Below, in pieces: positions 11,343 to 21,587 of a stretch of DNA of 64,000 nucleotides (positions are counted from its first letter, which is position 1; each line of letters begins with the position of its first letter). The DNA comes from Hsuehochloa calcarea. Lineage: Eukaryota > Streptophyta > Magnoliopsida > Poales > Poaceae. Location of the stretch: contig CM070599.1 of NCBI GenBank assembly GCA_036346395.1, positions 36,075,232-36,139,231 on the forward strand, in the 5' to 3' direction. Under the pieces are notes generated by a model that ran no database searches, was not told the DNA's origin, and saw only the letters and a list, made by a program, of their open reading frames with translations. A program made the position numbers and the translations under genes.

Positions 11343-11370
11343 ATACGGCGTATCTCGAGATACACCGTAT
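11343..11370. promoter_or_regulatory. 28-bp near-perfect palindrome upstream of the response regulator
   Basis: A perfect 14-bp palindrome GTATCTCGAGATAC (11350-11363) is flanked by ATACGG and CCGTAT arms. The whole is palindromic apart from one mismatched pair (11349/11364). It lies about 650 bases before the TATA tract. It could be a dimeric binding site or a transposon scrap, and the sequence does not decide. Confidence 0.35.
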
Positions 11371-11998
11371 GATCAAGCACCACAATTACTGGCGTACGTA
11401 CAGTACCGTAATGACTCAGATATACGTACGTAACGTGCCACTATACACATGTACATACACCAGATATGTACTGCAAAATGGACGACGCATCCTCGACCGG
11501 TAGAGTACTCGATCCATATATATATACGTACGGTGTATGCACGTACGCATGGTGCATCCGGCCGATAAATGAACAAACCTACTACGTACCAGTACAACGT
11601 TGATACAGCGCGAGAGGGAGAGAGATGAAGCAGCGATCGATGGAATTCATTTAAGAGAAAAGACTCGGTGGCGCCGGTGCCATGCCAGGCAGGAAGGGAG
11701 GAGTTAATACCTGCACGCTCTGTTCGCAGCAGCAAAAAATACGTATTTTTTGTTGTGTTGCTCCCTCCGTCGCGTACGTACCTCGTGCCAGCTTTCAGCT
11801 TTTGCCCGGTAGCGCGGGGATTCGGCTGTATCCGATCCACGGCGGACCGTATCGATATCTTGGATCCACCTTTACTCCCTCTCCCTCCCTGGCACCGCGA
11901 TATCTCTCGGTGGGCGCACCGCGCCGCTGCTATGCGATCTCCTCGTCTTCTCTCCCCATCTAGTCCATGAACTCTATCACCTGACCTGACCTGACCTG

Positions 11999-12011
11999 TA
12001 TATATATATAA
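11999..12011 (+). promoter_or_regulatory. TATA box of the response-regulator gene
   Basis: A TATATATATATAA run sits about 160 bases before the ATG at 12170, after three tandem ACCTG/CTGACC units. A start site near 12035 and a 5' UTR of about 135 bases would be normal for this gene class. The placement is inferred from spacing alone. Confidence 0.6.
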
Positions 12012-12169
12012 GCGCACCCCCATCCAGGGATTGTGACTTGTGCTGCTCGTATCAGTCACTACAGTCACACACCACGTTCCAAAAGCTTTGCCTTTCGATC
12101 TCTCTACGATACGAGAGTGGTAGTAGTCGTACTAGGTAAGAGTGGTCGTCGGTCTGTGAGTGAGGGGAG

Positions 12170-12982
12170 ATGGCTAGTTGCAGGGGCCGTGCCGTCGAGG
12201 GAGGCGCGCCGCACGTTCTCGCGGTGGACGACAGCTCGGTGGACCGCGCCGTCATCTCCACCATCCTCCGGAGCTCTCAGTTTCGCGGTGAGTAGTCGCG
12301 TGCCAACCCACAGGATCTATATCAGAGCTTGTTTCTCTCCATCTGTTCTTCTTTTGGTCGGTTTTTGTGACAAGAAATGCGCGTGCATGTGCGCAGTGAC
12401 TGCTGTGGACAGCGGGAAGAGGGCCTTGGAGCTGCTGGGCTCGGTGTGTCATCTTGCTAATCCTTTGTCCCTTTTATTATGGATTTCTCTGTGTTTTGCG
12501 TCGGAATTTATAACGTTTTCTTTCGTCGCAGGAGCCCAATGTGAGCATGATAATCACTGACTACTGGATGCCGGAGATGACTGGGTACGAGCTCCTCAAG
12601 AAGGTCAAGGTACATGATACGACAACCTTTATTTCTTCTTGTCAACTTCCGTAATGTCATGCATGTACAGCTAGATCATTAACTTTTTCGCTATGGCGAT
12701 GGAAACGGCGTGCATGCAGGAGTCGTCCAGGCTGAGGGAGATCCCCGTGGTGATCATGTCCTCGGAGAACGTGCCTACAAGGATCAACAGGTTAGTAGTA
12801 TACGTGGTATTGGTACCCATGCCTGCACCGAAGCCATTCTTGTTTTTTTACTATTAATTATTTCCTTCTTCCTGACACGTTTTTGGTTTGTCAGGTGCTT
12901 GGAGGAAGGAGCAGAGGACTTCTTGCTGAAGCCCGTCCAGCCGTCCGATGTGTCGCGGCTGTGCAGCCGTGTCCTCCGGTGA
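12170..12982 (+). CDS. RR5: Type-A response regulator (cytokinin two-component signalling)
   Basis: Five exons: 12170-12287, 12397-12443, 12532-12609, 12720-12790 and 12895-12982. All junctions are GT-AG and in phase, giving 402 nt and 133 aa. The product is a single receiver domain with a 15-residue N-terminus and almost no tail, as in short type-A regulators. Visible residues are the acidic pair D20-D21, phospho-acceptor D65 in [11 protein letters not shown]95 in VVIMSSENV and invariant K117 in FLLKP. Such proteins take phosphate from histidine phosphotransfer proteins and damp cytokinin signalling; they are usually cytokinin-induced. There is no DNA-binding Myb domain, so it is not type-B. 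Translation starts at the first ATG after the TATA tract that opens the domain. The symbol RR5 rests on the neighbouring YSL gene, which recalls rice OsRR5 beside OsYSL13; OsRR9/10-like paralogues are the alternative. The gene looks intact. Confidence 0.93.
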
Positions 12983-13388
12983 GTGATCAGGGCGGCAAGA
13001 TGCATCCATGGACGACTGAAATGCTCCTGCATGCATGTGGCCTCGGTGTTTTGGGACAAGGAATACTAGTCGCAGTAGTAATGGCAGGATGCATCAGCAT
13101 GTGGTTCGTATAAGTTGGTTATGGGGTCATTTATTTTGCTTCTTCTGTGTCTTCCCCGCTTAGTTCAGTAAAGTTTGATGTCCTGTTTCCCTGTATGTTT
13201 CCGTTTCACGGGTTTGTTCAGTAAAAAGGATGTTTGCTGCAAGTGTTGGTGATGAGGTTTATTTCGTCTTTCTGAGCATGGATGGCAGGAGATCGAGGAT
13301 CAAATTAACACGTACTATGATAGCTCACGTACGAGCATATTTATATATACAAAGTACACAGCTATGCGAAAAGCTGTCCGAATAATTG
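12983..13388 (+). other. 3' UTR and flank of the response regulator
   Basis: No coding signal. The 3' UTR is T-rich from about 13130. The ACAAG at 13389-13393 is the left target duplication of the copia element, and the interrupted flank resumes at 20603. Confidence 0.5.
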
Positions 13389-13393
13389 ACAAG

Positions 13394-13689
13394 TGTTGCA
13401 TATAGGCTCGTTTCCGAGACCTGGTTGCTCGATTGCGTGGACATGCACTTTACTTAAACAATGTCTATTACAAGCTCTATTAGTTAGTTTAATCATATAT
13501 TGCTTACTCATGTATAAAAAGAGATCTCATCCTCGTATATAAAGAGAGGCAGAGGTTCTCCTTATACACATAAGCTCATGGGCAAATAGATCAATAAAGA
13601 GAGAACTTTTACTACATACTTTTTTTTGTATTATTTATTATTTGTGAGTTGAGATCTTCATTCGTTAGCAACACGACCTCAATTATAAA
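13394..13689 (+). repeat. 5' LTR of the 7.2 kb copia element
   Basis: Starts TGTTGCATATAGG and ends TTATAAA where the partner has TTATACA. It holds a TATATAAAGAG promoter element near 13536 and AATAAAG near 13593. It aligns with 20322-20597 through CGTTTCCGAG, TTAGTTAGTTTA and the terminal ACACGACCTCAATTATA. Confidence 0.85.
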
Positions 13690-13694
13690 ACACG

Positions 13695-13706
13695 TTGTCA
13701 GCACGA
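13695..13706 (+). other. Non-canonical primer-binding motif TTGTCAGCACGA
   Basis: It follows the LTR end by a few bases and matches TTATCAGCACGA at 61171-61182, in the same position relative to another LTR, with one difference. It is not the usual TGGTATCAGAGC. Recurrence after two independent LTRs supports a primer-binding role, but I have not matched it to a tRNA. Confidence 0.5.
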
Positions 13707-15139
13707 TAACACTCTAAGCTAAGACTTTCTTTTATATTGTTTTGATCTAAGTATTCAATTCTAGCAGTAATGTTCTTTTTTAGTAGGCTAGCTTTAATTC
13801 TAATGTTCATTCTCATCGATCCGGCCGGCCGATTAGGCGCACACCTCGCGTGCGCATCGACTGCGCCTTCCCCCGGAAGTACACCTCTGCTTACACGCCG
13901 GCGTGCCGTCACCACCACCGATCGGGTGCTGCCTCCGCGGTACACCGCCCGGCCACCGAAATTGGTTTAGGTACGCCTCTCGTACCTTCGCCAATCGATG
14001 TTGATGGGCCATCGGACCATGTCTCTCCGCTTATGTGCCGCCGGCAATCACCGTCTAGGCAACGACCATATGCCTCGCGTGCACACCGCCATCGCCGGAT
14101 CTACCTCGCCATCCCAACAAGATAGGGCTTTGAATTCGTGCCGCACCATCGTCCGGGATCAGACTCACTGTCGTTATGCGTCGTCAGGCTCCATGGGGCA
14201 AGGACCTCGCCATCCGGCGAGGTGTGCTGTGCACCACCTCCGTGTCACACATCGCTGGCCAAATCGATGCCTTCGCGTTGTGGTCGCCACCGTCCTTCTT
14301 CGCACCGGTACCACCGCCTCTGCAGCCTCTATGTTGCACCGCCTCCGTGTGCGTGAGGACAAGCATAAGGGCTCCAGTCCCCGGCGAGGACAGAGCGGTC
14401 GCCGCCGCCACCATTCTCCATGGTGAGGACAAGGTGGGGCACCGGGTGTACGCCGCCGCTGTTGCCGTCGAGTCGTGTCTCCGCCGCATTGCTCATGTGT
14501 GCCGCTGCATGCGTTGTCGTCACCATGCACACCGAGGCTGCCATTACATGCCTTCGCATGTGCACATGCGTGTGCTCGGGTCGAGCCACGCTGGGGTTAG
14601 GTGAAACCCTAGCAGGCCGACTTAGTGGGCTGCGTAAAGGCCCTATTTGGGTCGTTGGTTCGGGCCCATAAGGCTCAGTCAGGATGGGATATGGCCGGGC
14701 TCGGCGCTTTTGTAGAAAAGCCCTTCAACTTTTTCAAAATTAAGAGCAAGTCCTTGGTTTATTAAATTTGGGCCCCTTTGGACCAAAATTTTGCAAAAAG
14801 GACCCTCAAAATTTCATAATGAAGTATGAGGGCTTCCACCTGGTGAAACTTTGCAAATGAAGCTTTGAAAGTTTTATGGTTATTTTATTTAAGTCTTTTG
14901 TGATTTATTTAAATACTAGAAATTGTTTTTTGTTAATTTGTGAGTATAGTAATTGTTCCATGTCTAGAAAATTAGTAGAAAATTGGTAGGAAATTAGTAG
15001 AAATCCGTAAATTTGATAGATACTACTCATGCAAGTCATTTTATTGATGTAACACTTGTTTTGACTCATGCGGTACATGATGTACCTATTTATTACCTTA
15101 TTGTAATTATATGCATTATTATACAGTGTTATAGGCAAC
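13707..15139 (+). other. Untranslated leader of the copia element
   Basis: This 1.4 kb region is C- and CCACC-rich (about 13810-14580) and then AT-rich. It contains many short frames but no family motif. A similar C-rich leader follows the primer-binding motif at 61183. The gag start codon closes it at 15140. Confidence 0.55.
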
Positions 15140-18100
15140 ATGACTGACGTTGCAAAAAAGGAATTCGACGAATTGGCAGTTGACGGGAGCAACTACCTAA
15201 TTTGGGTCCTAGATGTGGAGTTCTACTTAGCCTTCAAAGGGCTAAGTGCAACTATCGTTCCTCACCGCAATACTAATAAGCCCAAAGGAAGACAAGGCTA
15301 ATGTCAAATGCTTCCTACATTATCATTTGAATAAGGATATAAAGAATGAGTATTTGTTTGAGAGAGATCCTTTAGCTCTATGGGTTTCCCTTCAAAAGAG
15401 ATATAATTAGCACAGGGAATTAATGCTCCTTTAGGCGGAGGATGATTGGACGAGTTTGCGCTTCCAGAATTTTAAATCTGTGGTGGCTTATAACTCATCA
15501 CTCCATAGGACAATTTCTCGTTTCAGGCTATGTGGAAGAAATTTTACAGAGGGATAGCTGATCCAAAAAACCCTTTCCACTTTCCATGCTACAAATCTGG
15601 TGCTAGCACAATAGTACATAGAAAAGGGGTATGAAAACCACTATGAACTGATAACCATCTTCTACTGGCGGAAAAGCATAATGGGCTCCTCACAAGGAAT
15701 CGTAATGCTTGTCCTATAGGAACTTAGGGTGCACCTAAGGCACATAACATTTATAAAAGGATAGATGTCGGTGGAAAAGTAAAGGGGACTCGGGAAAGAA
15801 GTCTAAACCATTTTTCTTCAAGGCAAAAGGTAAGATAGAAGGAAAGTAGAAGTCTGCAACGAAAGCACCAGTTGACAATAAGTCCTGCTATAAGTGTGGG
15901 CTCAAGGGTTCGTTGGGCAAAAGGTTGCAAGACACTTAAGCATATAGTGGAGCTCTATGAAGAGTCTCAAAGAAACAAAAGCAAAAAAAAAAATTAAAAC
16001 AAGAAGCTCACTTTCTAGAAGCACCGACATAAGGAGCAAGAGGAGAATGAAACCCATCAACTGATAGTACAGGAGGAATCAAGCGATGATGTCCTATATG
16101 ATGACAAATATTCTCCTGTGCTGGATGATGAGTTACTGGATATTAATCTAGAAAAGGATCAGTAGAGTCTTAAGAATTAATCTCCATTATCCCCTTAAAT
16201 TTAGGAATCAATTCATGATGTGTTTAGGATGGTGTTACTACATTGAACACCAAATTTGTCAATCCTGAATTAGTCAACAATATGACTATTAGGAATTAAA
16301 ATTACTTCTTATAATATTTTGTTCATGAAAGAAATAAAGTATTTCTAGTTCATTTGCATGTCTTATGTGTGTATTTATGCGTATGCAATGTTTTTAATTC
16401 ATGCAAATTATTTATCTCCTGCTTATAATTGACGTACAATGGATGGAGAACATGAACTTTGTCTTGTAGACAGTTATACCACAAACTCTATCCTAAGGGA
16501 TATAAAGTATTTCCATACCTTTAGTTCTAATACTGACAATATTATGATCATAGTTGGCAACTGTGGTAATATTACGCGTACTGGTAGAGCCATGGTAGTC
16601 TTACCGATTGGAACAAAATAATAATTGAGAATGCATTATTGTTCCCGGACTCAACTAGAACACAATTAAGTTTCAAAGATATCCGAAATTATGGTTTCCA
16701 CGTGGAAACAGAGGAAGAGAATGGTTTTGAGTACATTCTCATCATTAAGAAAGAGGGGTATCGAAAAGAAGTAGTAGAGAAACTCCCTACGTTCTCCTTC
16801 GGATTGTACTACATGTTTATTAAATATGATGAAGATTATGTTTAAAGACCCCGAACTATTTAGAACATGACATGAACGTCTGGGTCATCCTGGAGACAAT
16901 ATGATACTCCAGATACTACAACATTCTACTGACCACAACATGAAGTCGAAAGACATCCCTTGATCTATCACACTTTGTGTGTGAAGCCCGTGCGAAAGAC
17001 AAGTTGAATACGAGACCTTCGTATCATAAGATCAAGGATGAATATCCTGATTTCCTTGAGAGGTTTCAGGGGGGTATATGCGGACCTATAGAGCCCATGT
17101 CTAGGTCATTCAAGTACTTTATAGTACTAATAGATACCTCCACTCGGTGGACGCATGTATATCTATTATCCACTAGGAATCATGCCTTTGCCAAGTTGAT
17201 TTCACAAATTATTGCACCAAGGGCAAAGTTTCCGGATCATGGGATCAAATCCATAAGAATGGATAATGTTAGAGAGTTTACCTCAAAAACATTTAATGAC
17301 TATTGCATGGCCTTAGGCATAATAGTAGAACATTCGGTCCCGTATGTCCATACTCATAATGGATTTACTGAATCATTAATCAAGACGATCAAGATGATCG
17401 CTAGACCCTTGTTAATGAAATCCAATCTACCAACTACGTGTTGGGGACATGTCGTATTACATGCATCGACATTAATACGACTCCAACCATCCGCATACCA
17501 TAAGTTGTCACCTTTTCAACTGTTGCGTGGGAAAGAGCCAAATATTTCCCACCCACGTAAATTCGACTGTGCTGTTTATATATCTATCTCACCTCCTCAG
17601 CGTATGTCAATGGGACCCATCGTAAATTGAGAATTTACGGGGGATTGGAATCTCCATCTATAACAAAGTATTTGGAGCCCATGATGGAGGATTTGCTTAA
17701 AGCAAGATACGCAGACTCTGTATTTATTGAAGACTACTCCCAACATTAGAGAGAGGAAAGGATCCCAAGTTGGAATGCTAGGAACTATCATGGAATGGTA
17801 GTAGTCTTTATAATAACGATCTACACATTAAGGACTCTGAACAAGTGGTTCAAAGGATAAAAGATTTGCAAAATCATATGTCAGATTTATTTATGGGTCA
17901 TAGAGGAGTTACCAAGTCGCATATACCGGTAGTAAATGCACTTGAAAGAGTATAACCATCCTGGTTTTTGGATTCTGCATCTGACTCCACCACTCTTAGT
18001 AAGAAGAGGGGGAGACCTCTTGGGTCAAAGGATCTCAAACCGCGAAACGTCTACAAAAGAGATGTATTGAACTGGGGAAGAAACTGTATGAACCGAACAT

Positions 18101-20067
18101 GAATGAGAAACATTCGACGGACGTTACACCCCGAGTGTAGACGCGATGGGTGGTGTCCCATACACGAGCAGAGGGGAGGCGCCCCATGCTGGAATACAAG
18201 GACATGTGACTAGTGAAGGGGCAAAGGAGCTATCATACTTTGCCATTTTGGGAAATAGTGAAGAGCTGACGGATTGAAATAAAGTTTCAATTGAATTGGA
18301 CAAATAGTTTTCCACAAACTATGTGGAAACATGAGAATTTTTTATAGACAAAATGAGCTCTAATAGGAGATGCTTCATCTCAAAGATTGTCTTCCAAATT
18401 GAATTGGATCCGGAACCAAAGACGATTGCAAAATGCAAGAATCGTCAAGCTGGGGATAAATGGAAGGAAGCAACCGATAATGAACTAACCTTGCTTAAGA
18501 GAAAATTCTTCGGACATGTGGTCAAGACACCTCATGATGTTATTCCTGTTCGACACAAGTGGGTGCTCATAAGAGAGAGGAATGAGCATAATAAAGTGGT
18601 GATCAGATATAAAGCGAGGTTAGTAGCACAAAGATTCACGCAGAGATCCGACATCGATTTCGATGAAATTTACTATCCTGTAATGGATGACATAATGTTT
18701 CGATACCTTATAGCTATGACAAAAGGAATGAATTTGAAGTGAAACTTATGGATGTCACGACTGTATGTTTATACGGGTCACTAGATTATGAAATCTTCAT
18801 GAAAATTCCAGAGGGACTAAAAGTCTCATGTATGAGTAAGAATGAACATTGCAACATGTATAGTGTTAAGTTGCAAAAGTCACTATACGAGTTGAAATAG
18901 TTAGGTCGTATGTGGTACAACCAACTAAGTAAATTCCTTTTACAAAAAGGATTACATAAATAACGAAGTCTGTCTGTGCGTGTTCATAAAGAAATACAAG
19001 AATGGATTTTTGCATCATCTCTGTGTATGTTGATGATTTGAACATAATCAGAAACATGTAAGACATTCTCGAAGCGAGCTTACACTTACAGACAAAATTC
19101 AAGAAGAAAGATTTGGGTGAAACCAAATACTGTTTTGGGTTGCAGATTGAAAATTTGCCTGGAGGCGTATTTCTGCATAAGACCACCTACACCATGAAAG
19201 TGCTGGAGATGTTTTATCTTGATACATCTCATCCACTGGGTACACCCATGATCGTTAGGTCGCTGGAAGTGGAGAAAGATCCATATGAACATAAACGAGA
19301 GAATGAGGATACATTAGAGCCCGAAACGCCTTATTTAAGTGCTATTGTAGTATTGTTATAAATTGCCAATTATATTAGACATGATATTGCATATGCAGTA
19401 ATTTGTTTGGCAAGAGATAGTTTCAAGCCTATGAAGAGGCAGTGGAACAGAATTAAGGGAATCCTCAGGTACCTTAGAGGTACAACTGATCTTAGACTCT
19501 TTTATCCCAAGGGTCAAGATATAAGGTTAAAGGGTTACTCAGATGTTGTCCATCTTTCTGCTCCCCACAATGCCAAGTCACAAATTGTATACACCCTTCT
19601 AAGTGGTTCTACATCTATCTCTTGGAGATCTGTAAAATAATCGATTGTTGCTACATCAGACTGTATACGTATTTCTAAGTTGTTCTACAACTACCTCTTG
19701 GAGACCTGTAAAACAATCGATTGTTGCTACTTCAACTAATCATGTTGATATCATTGTTCTACATGAGACAACTCGAGAGTGTATATGGCTTAGAAGACTA
19801 ATTCACCATATCCAAGAGTCTTGTGGTGTGGAGGTGGATAAAACCCCGACAGTCCTCCATGAGGAAATGCAGCATGCACTGCACAAATGAAGAATAGCTA
19901 TGTCAGGACGCATATGACAAAGCATATACTTTCTAAACATTTCTACCCATATGAGCAGCAAGAAAATGGGAATATAGAAAATTCAATTAAGTGAGAATCT
20001 TACGGATTTGTTTACTAAGGTCTTGCCAGGACCAAGTTTTGAGAAACTTGTTCGTGGTATTGTATGA
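15140..20067 (+). pseudogene. Ty1/copia gag-pol polyprotein, heavily broken
   Basis: Gag opens at ATG 15140 (MTDVAKKEFDELAVDGSNYL) and runs in pieces to about 16060. The protease region is near 16439-16845. The pre-integrase zinc motif (ERLGHPGDNM) is near 16876. The integrase core at 16977-17630 shows YFIVLIDTSTRWTHVYLLST, the second acidic block SIRMDNVREF and a degenerate third block (HTHNGFTESL, where a glutamate normally follows asparagine). Reverse transcriptase begins at 18353, with HKWVLIRERN and KARLVAQRFTQR, but the catalytic YVDD region survives only in another frame near 19026 (VYVDDLNII). RNase H remains at 19407-19890 and the last frame ends at TGA 20067. Stops and frameshifts occur in every domain. 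Not functional. Confidence 0.85.
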
Positions 20068-20321
20068 GAAGACACAAATAATTGTTATCTTCAGGGGAGA
20101 TATATGATCTTCATCATTGGATGAATATATGTTGGACTCCTTTTTCCTTGTTTGAGTTTTGTCCTAATGAGTTTTCTCATTCGAAGTTTTTTAATGAGGC
20201 AACAAGTGCAATGGTAAGAACACAACTATGTACTCTTCTCTTACCGTTTTTCCCACCAGGTTTTTGGAAAAAGTTTTTAATGAGGCACGAGCACGGCGTT
20301 GGAAAAGTGTCCAAGGAGGAC

Positions 20322-20597
20322 TATTGTATATCGGCCCGTTTCCGAGGCTTGATTATGTGTAATGATGGTTGTAGGTCCGATTAGTTAGTTTAGTCCCATA
20401 TTCTTTATTCACGCAGGAAGGAAGACTAACTCCTTGTATATAAAGGGGTACATGGGGCTTTCATTGTACACACAAGACTACGCGCAAAGAGTTCAATAAG
20501 GAGAGAAGGTTGATACTATATCCTTATTTTTTTGTCTATTATTTATTACTTGTGAGTTGAGAGCTTCGTTGATCGGCAACACGACCTCAATTATACA
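20322..20597 (+). repeat. 3' LTR of the 7.2 kb copia element
   Basis: It begins TATTGTATATCGG (TG lost to TA) after a purine tract and ends ATTATACA, directly followed by the ACAAG duplication. It contains TATATAAAGGGG near 20438. Confidence 0.85.
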
Positions 20598-20602
20598 ACA
20601 AG

Positions 20603-21587
20603 ATCTGCTGATGATGGAAAAAGACATCCTTAGGATCGTACATTTGATTACTACCTCAGGTTCAAGTTTGTACTCTCATTCTGAGTTATTTCATGCCATT
20701 TGTGGGAACATGGCCTTAACTACTGTGTCGGAGTACTGGTACTGTTGTGCGTATCATCGTGGTGGCAGATGGTCGGTTCAGTTACATTTTGGATCTTGAA
20801 GATATGCAGAAAGAACATTTCAGAAAATTCAGTATGGTCACAGTTCGTTCTACTTTAGTTAATTGCTGATCGTGTTTAATGCTCGTTTGCTGAAAATTTC
20901 GTTGCTCGCTTCCATTTCATAGCGAGTTCTTTTCTGTCATTATTGGTGAACTGAAACACATTGTACTGCTGGTTTCCATGTGAGTGCCAATCGCTTGTGC
21001 AACATGATAGATTTCTTTTGCGACACAAGTTGACGATGATTTAGAGAGCAGCAATGTTTTTCATTCATTTTGCAATCTTTTCAGTTCGAGTCAGAAGCAT
21101 AAATGTTAAGATCGGCCCTTTTTGTGCATGTCAGAATGGCCTTCATCTGATAGCTTTCAGTGGTTTAGTGCCCGAAAGGACAGCCCAATTAAAATGAATG
21201 CTTCACTTTTAAAGTAAACTGACAAAGGCTCATTTTGTTTCTGACGGAGTACATAGTACATGCATGTGCGCCCAGTTATCATGTACAACCAGCATTCAGT
21301 GATCAAATTTATTTCCTTTTAAAAAATAGCAGAGGAGATTCAGTGAACAAAGCACTGACTTATAAACTGATTAGTAACCGAGCTCATCTAATGCTATAGA
21401 TAAGCAAGAATTGATCCAAGTAATTCACTAGCGTAGCTTTCAGAGCTTCCTGTCACGGCGCACCGCGACCAGGAAGGCGATCGCTCGCCTCCTCCTATCC
21501 CTGGCTATCCCATACGTTCCAATCCGCAGTCTCACGGCCATCTTCTTCATCCGCTCGTGATCCACCGAAAACCAGGCCATATCAACT
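20603..21587. other. Intergenic DNA, no gene seen
   Basis: This is the continuation of the response-regulator flank past the copia insertion. AT content is moderate, no coding motif is seen, and no long frame persists. The last 100 to 150 bases may be the LTR end of the following gypsy remnant. Confidence 0.45.

Larger units (their letters stand above)
13394..20597 (+). mobile_element. Full-length Ty1/copia retrotransposon with ACAAG target duplication
   Basis: Related LTRs at 13394-13689 and 20322-20597 bound a degenerate gag-pol. The pentamer ACAAG precedes the left LTR (13389-13393) and follows the right LTR (20598-20602). Order on the plus strand is LTR, primer-binding motif, long C-rich leader, gag, protease, integrase, reverse transcriptase, RNase H, purine tract (AAGGAGGAC, ending at 20321), LTR. 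The LTRs differ by a gap of about 20 bases and many substitutions, so the insertion is old. It lies about 400 bases past the response-regulator stop. Confidence 0.88.

Noticed and set aside
13850..14671. Multiple frames of 70-142 codons in C-rich DNA
   Set aside because: They lie in the untranslated leader of the 13394 copia element, overlap in several frames and share no family motif.
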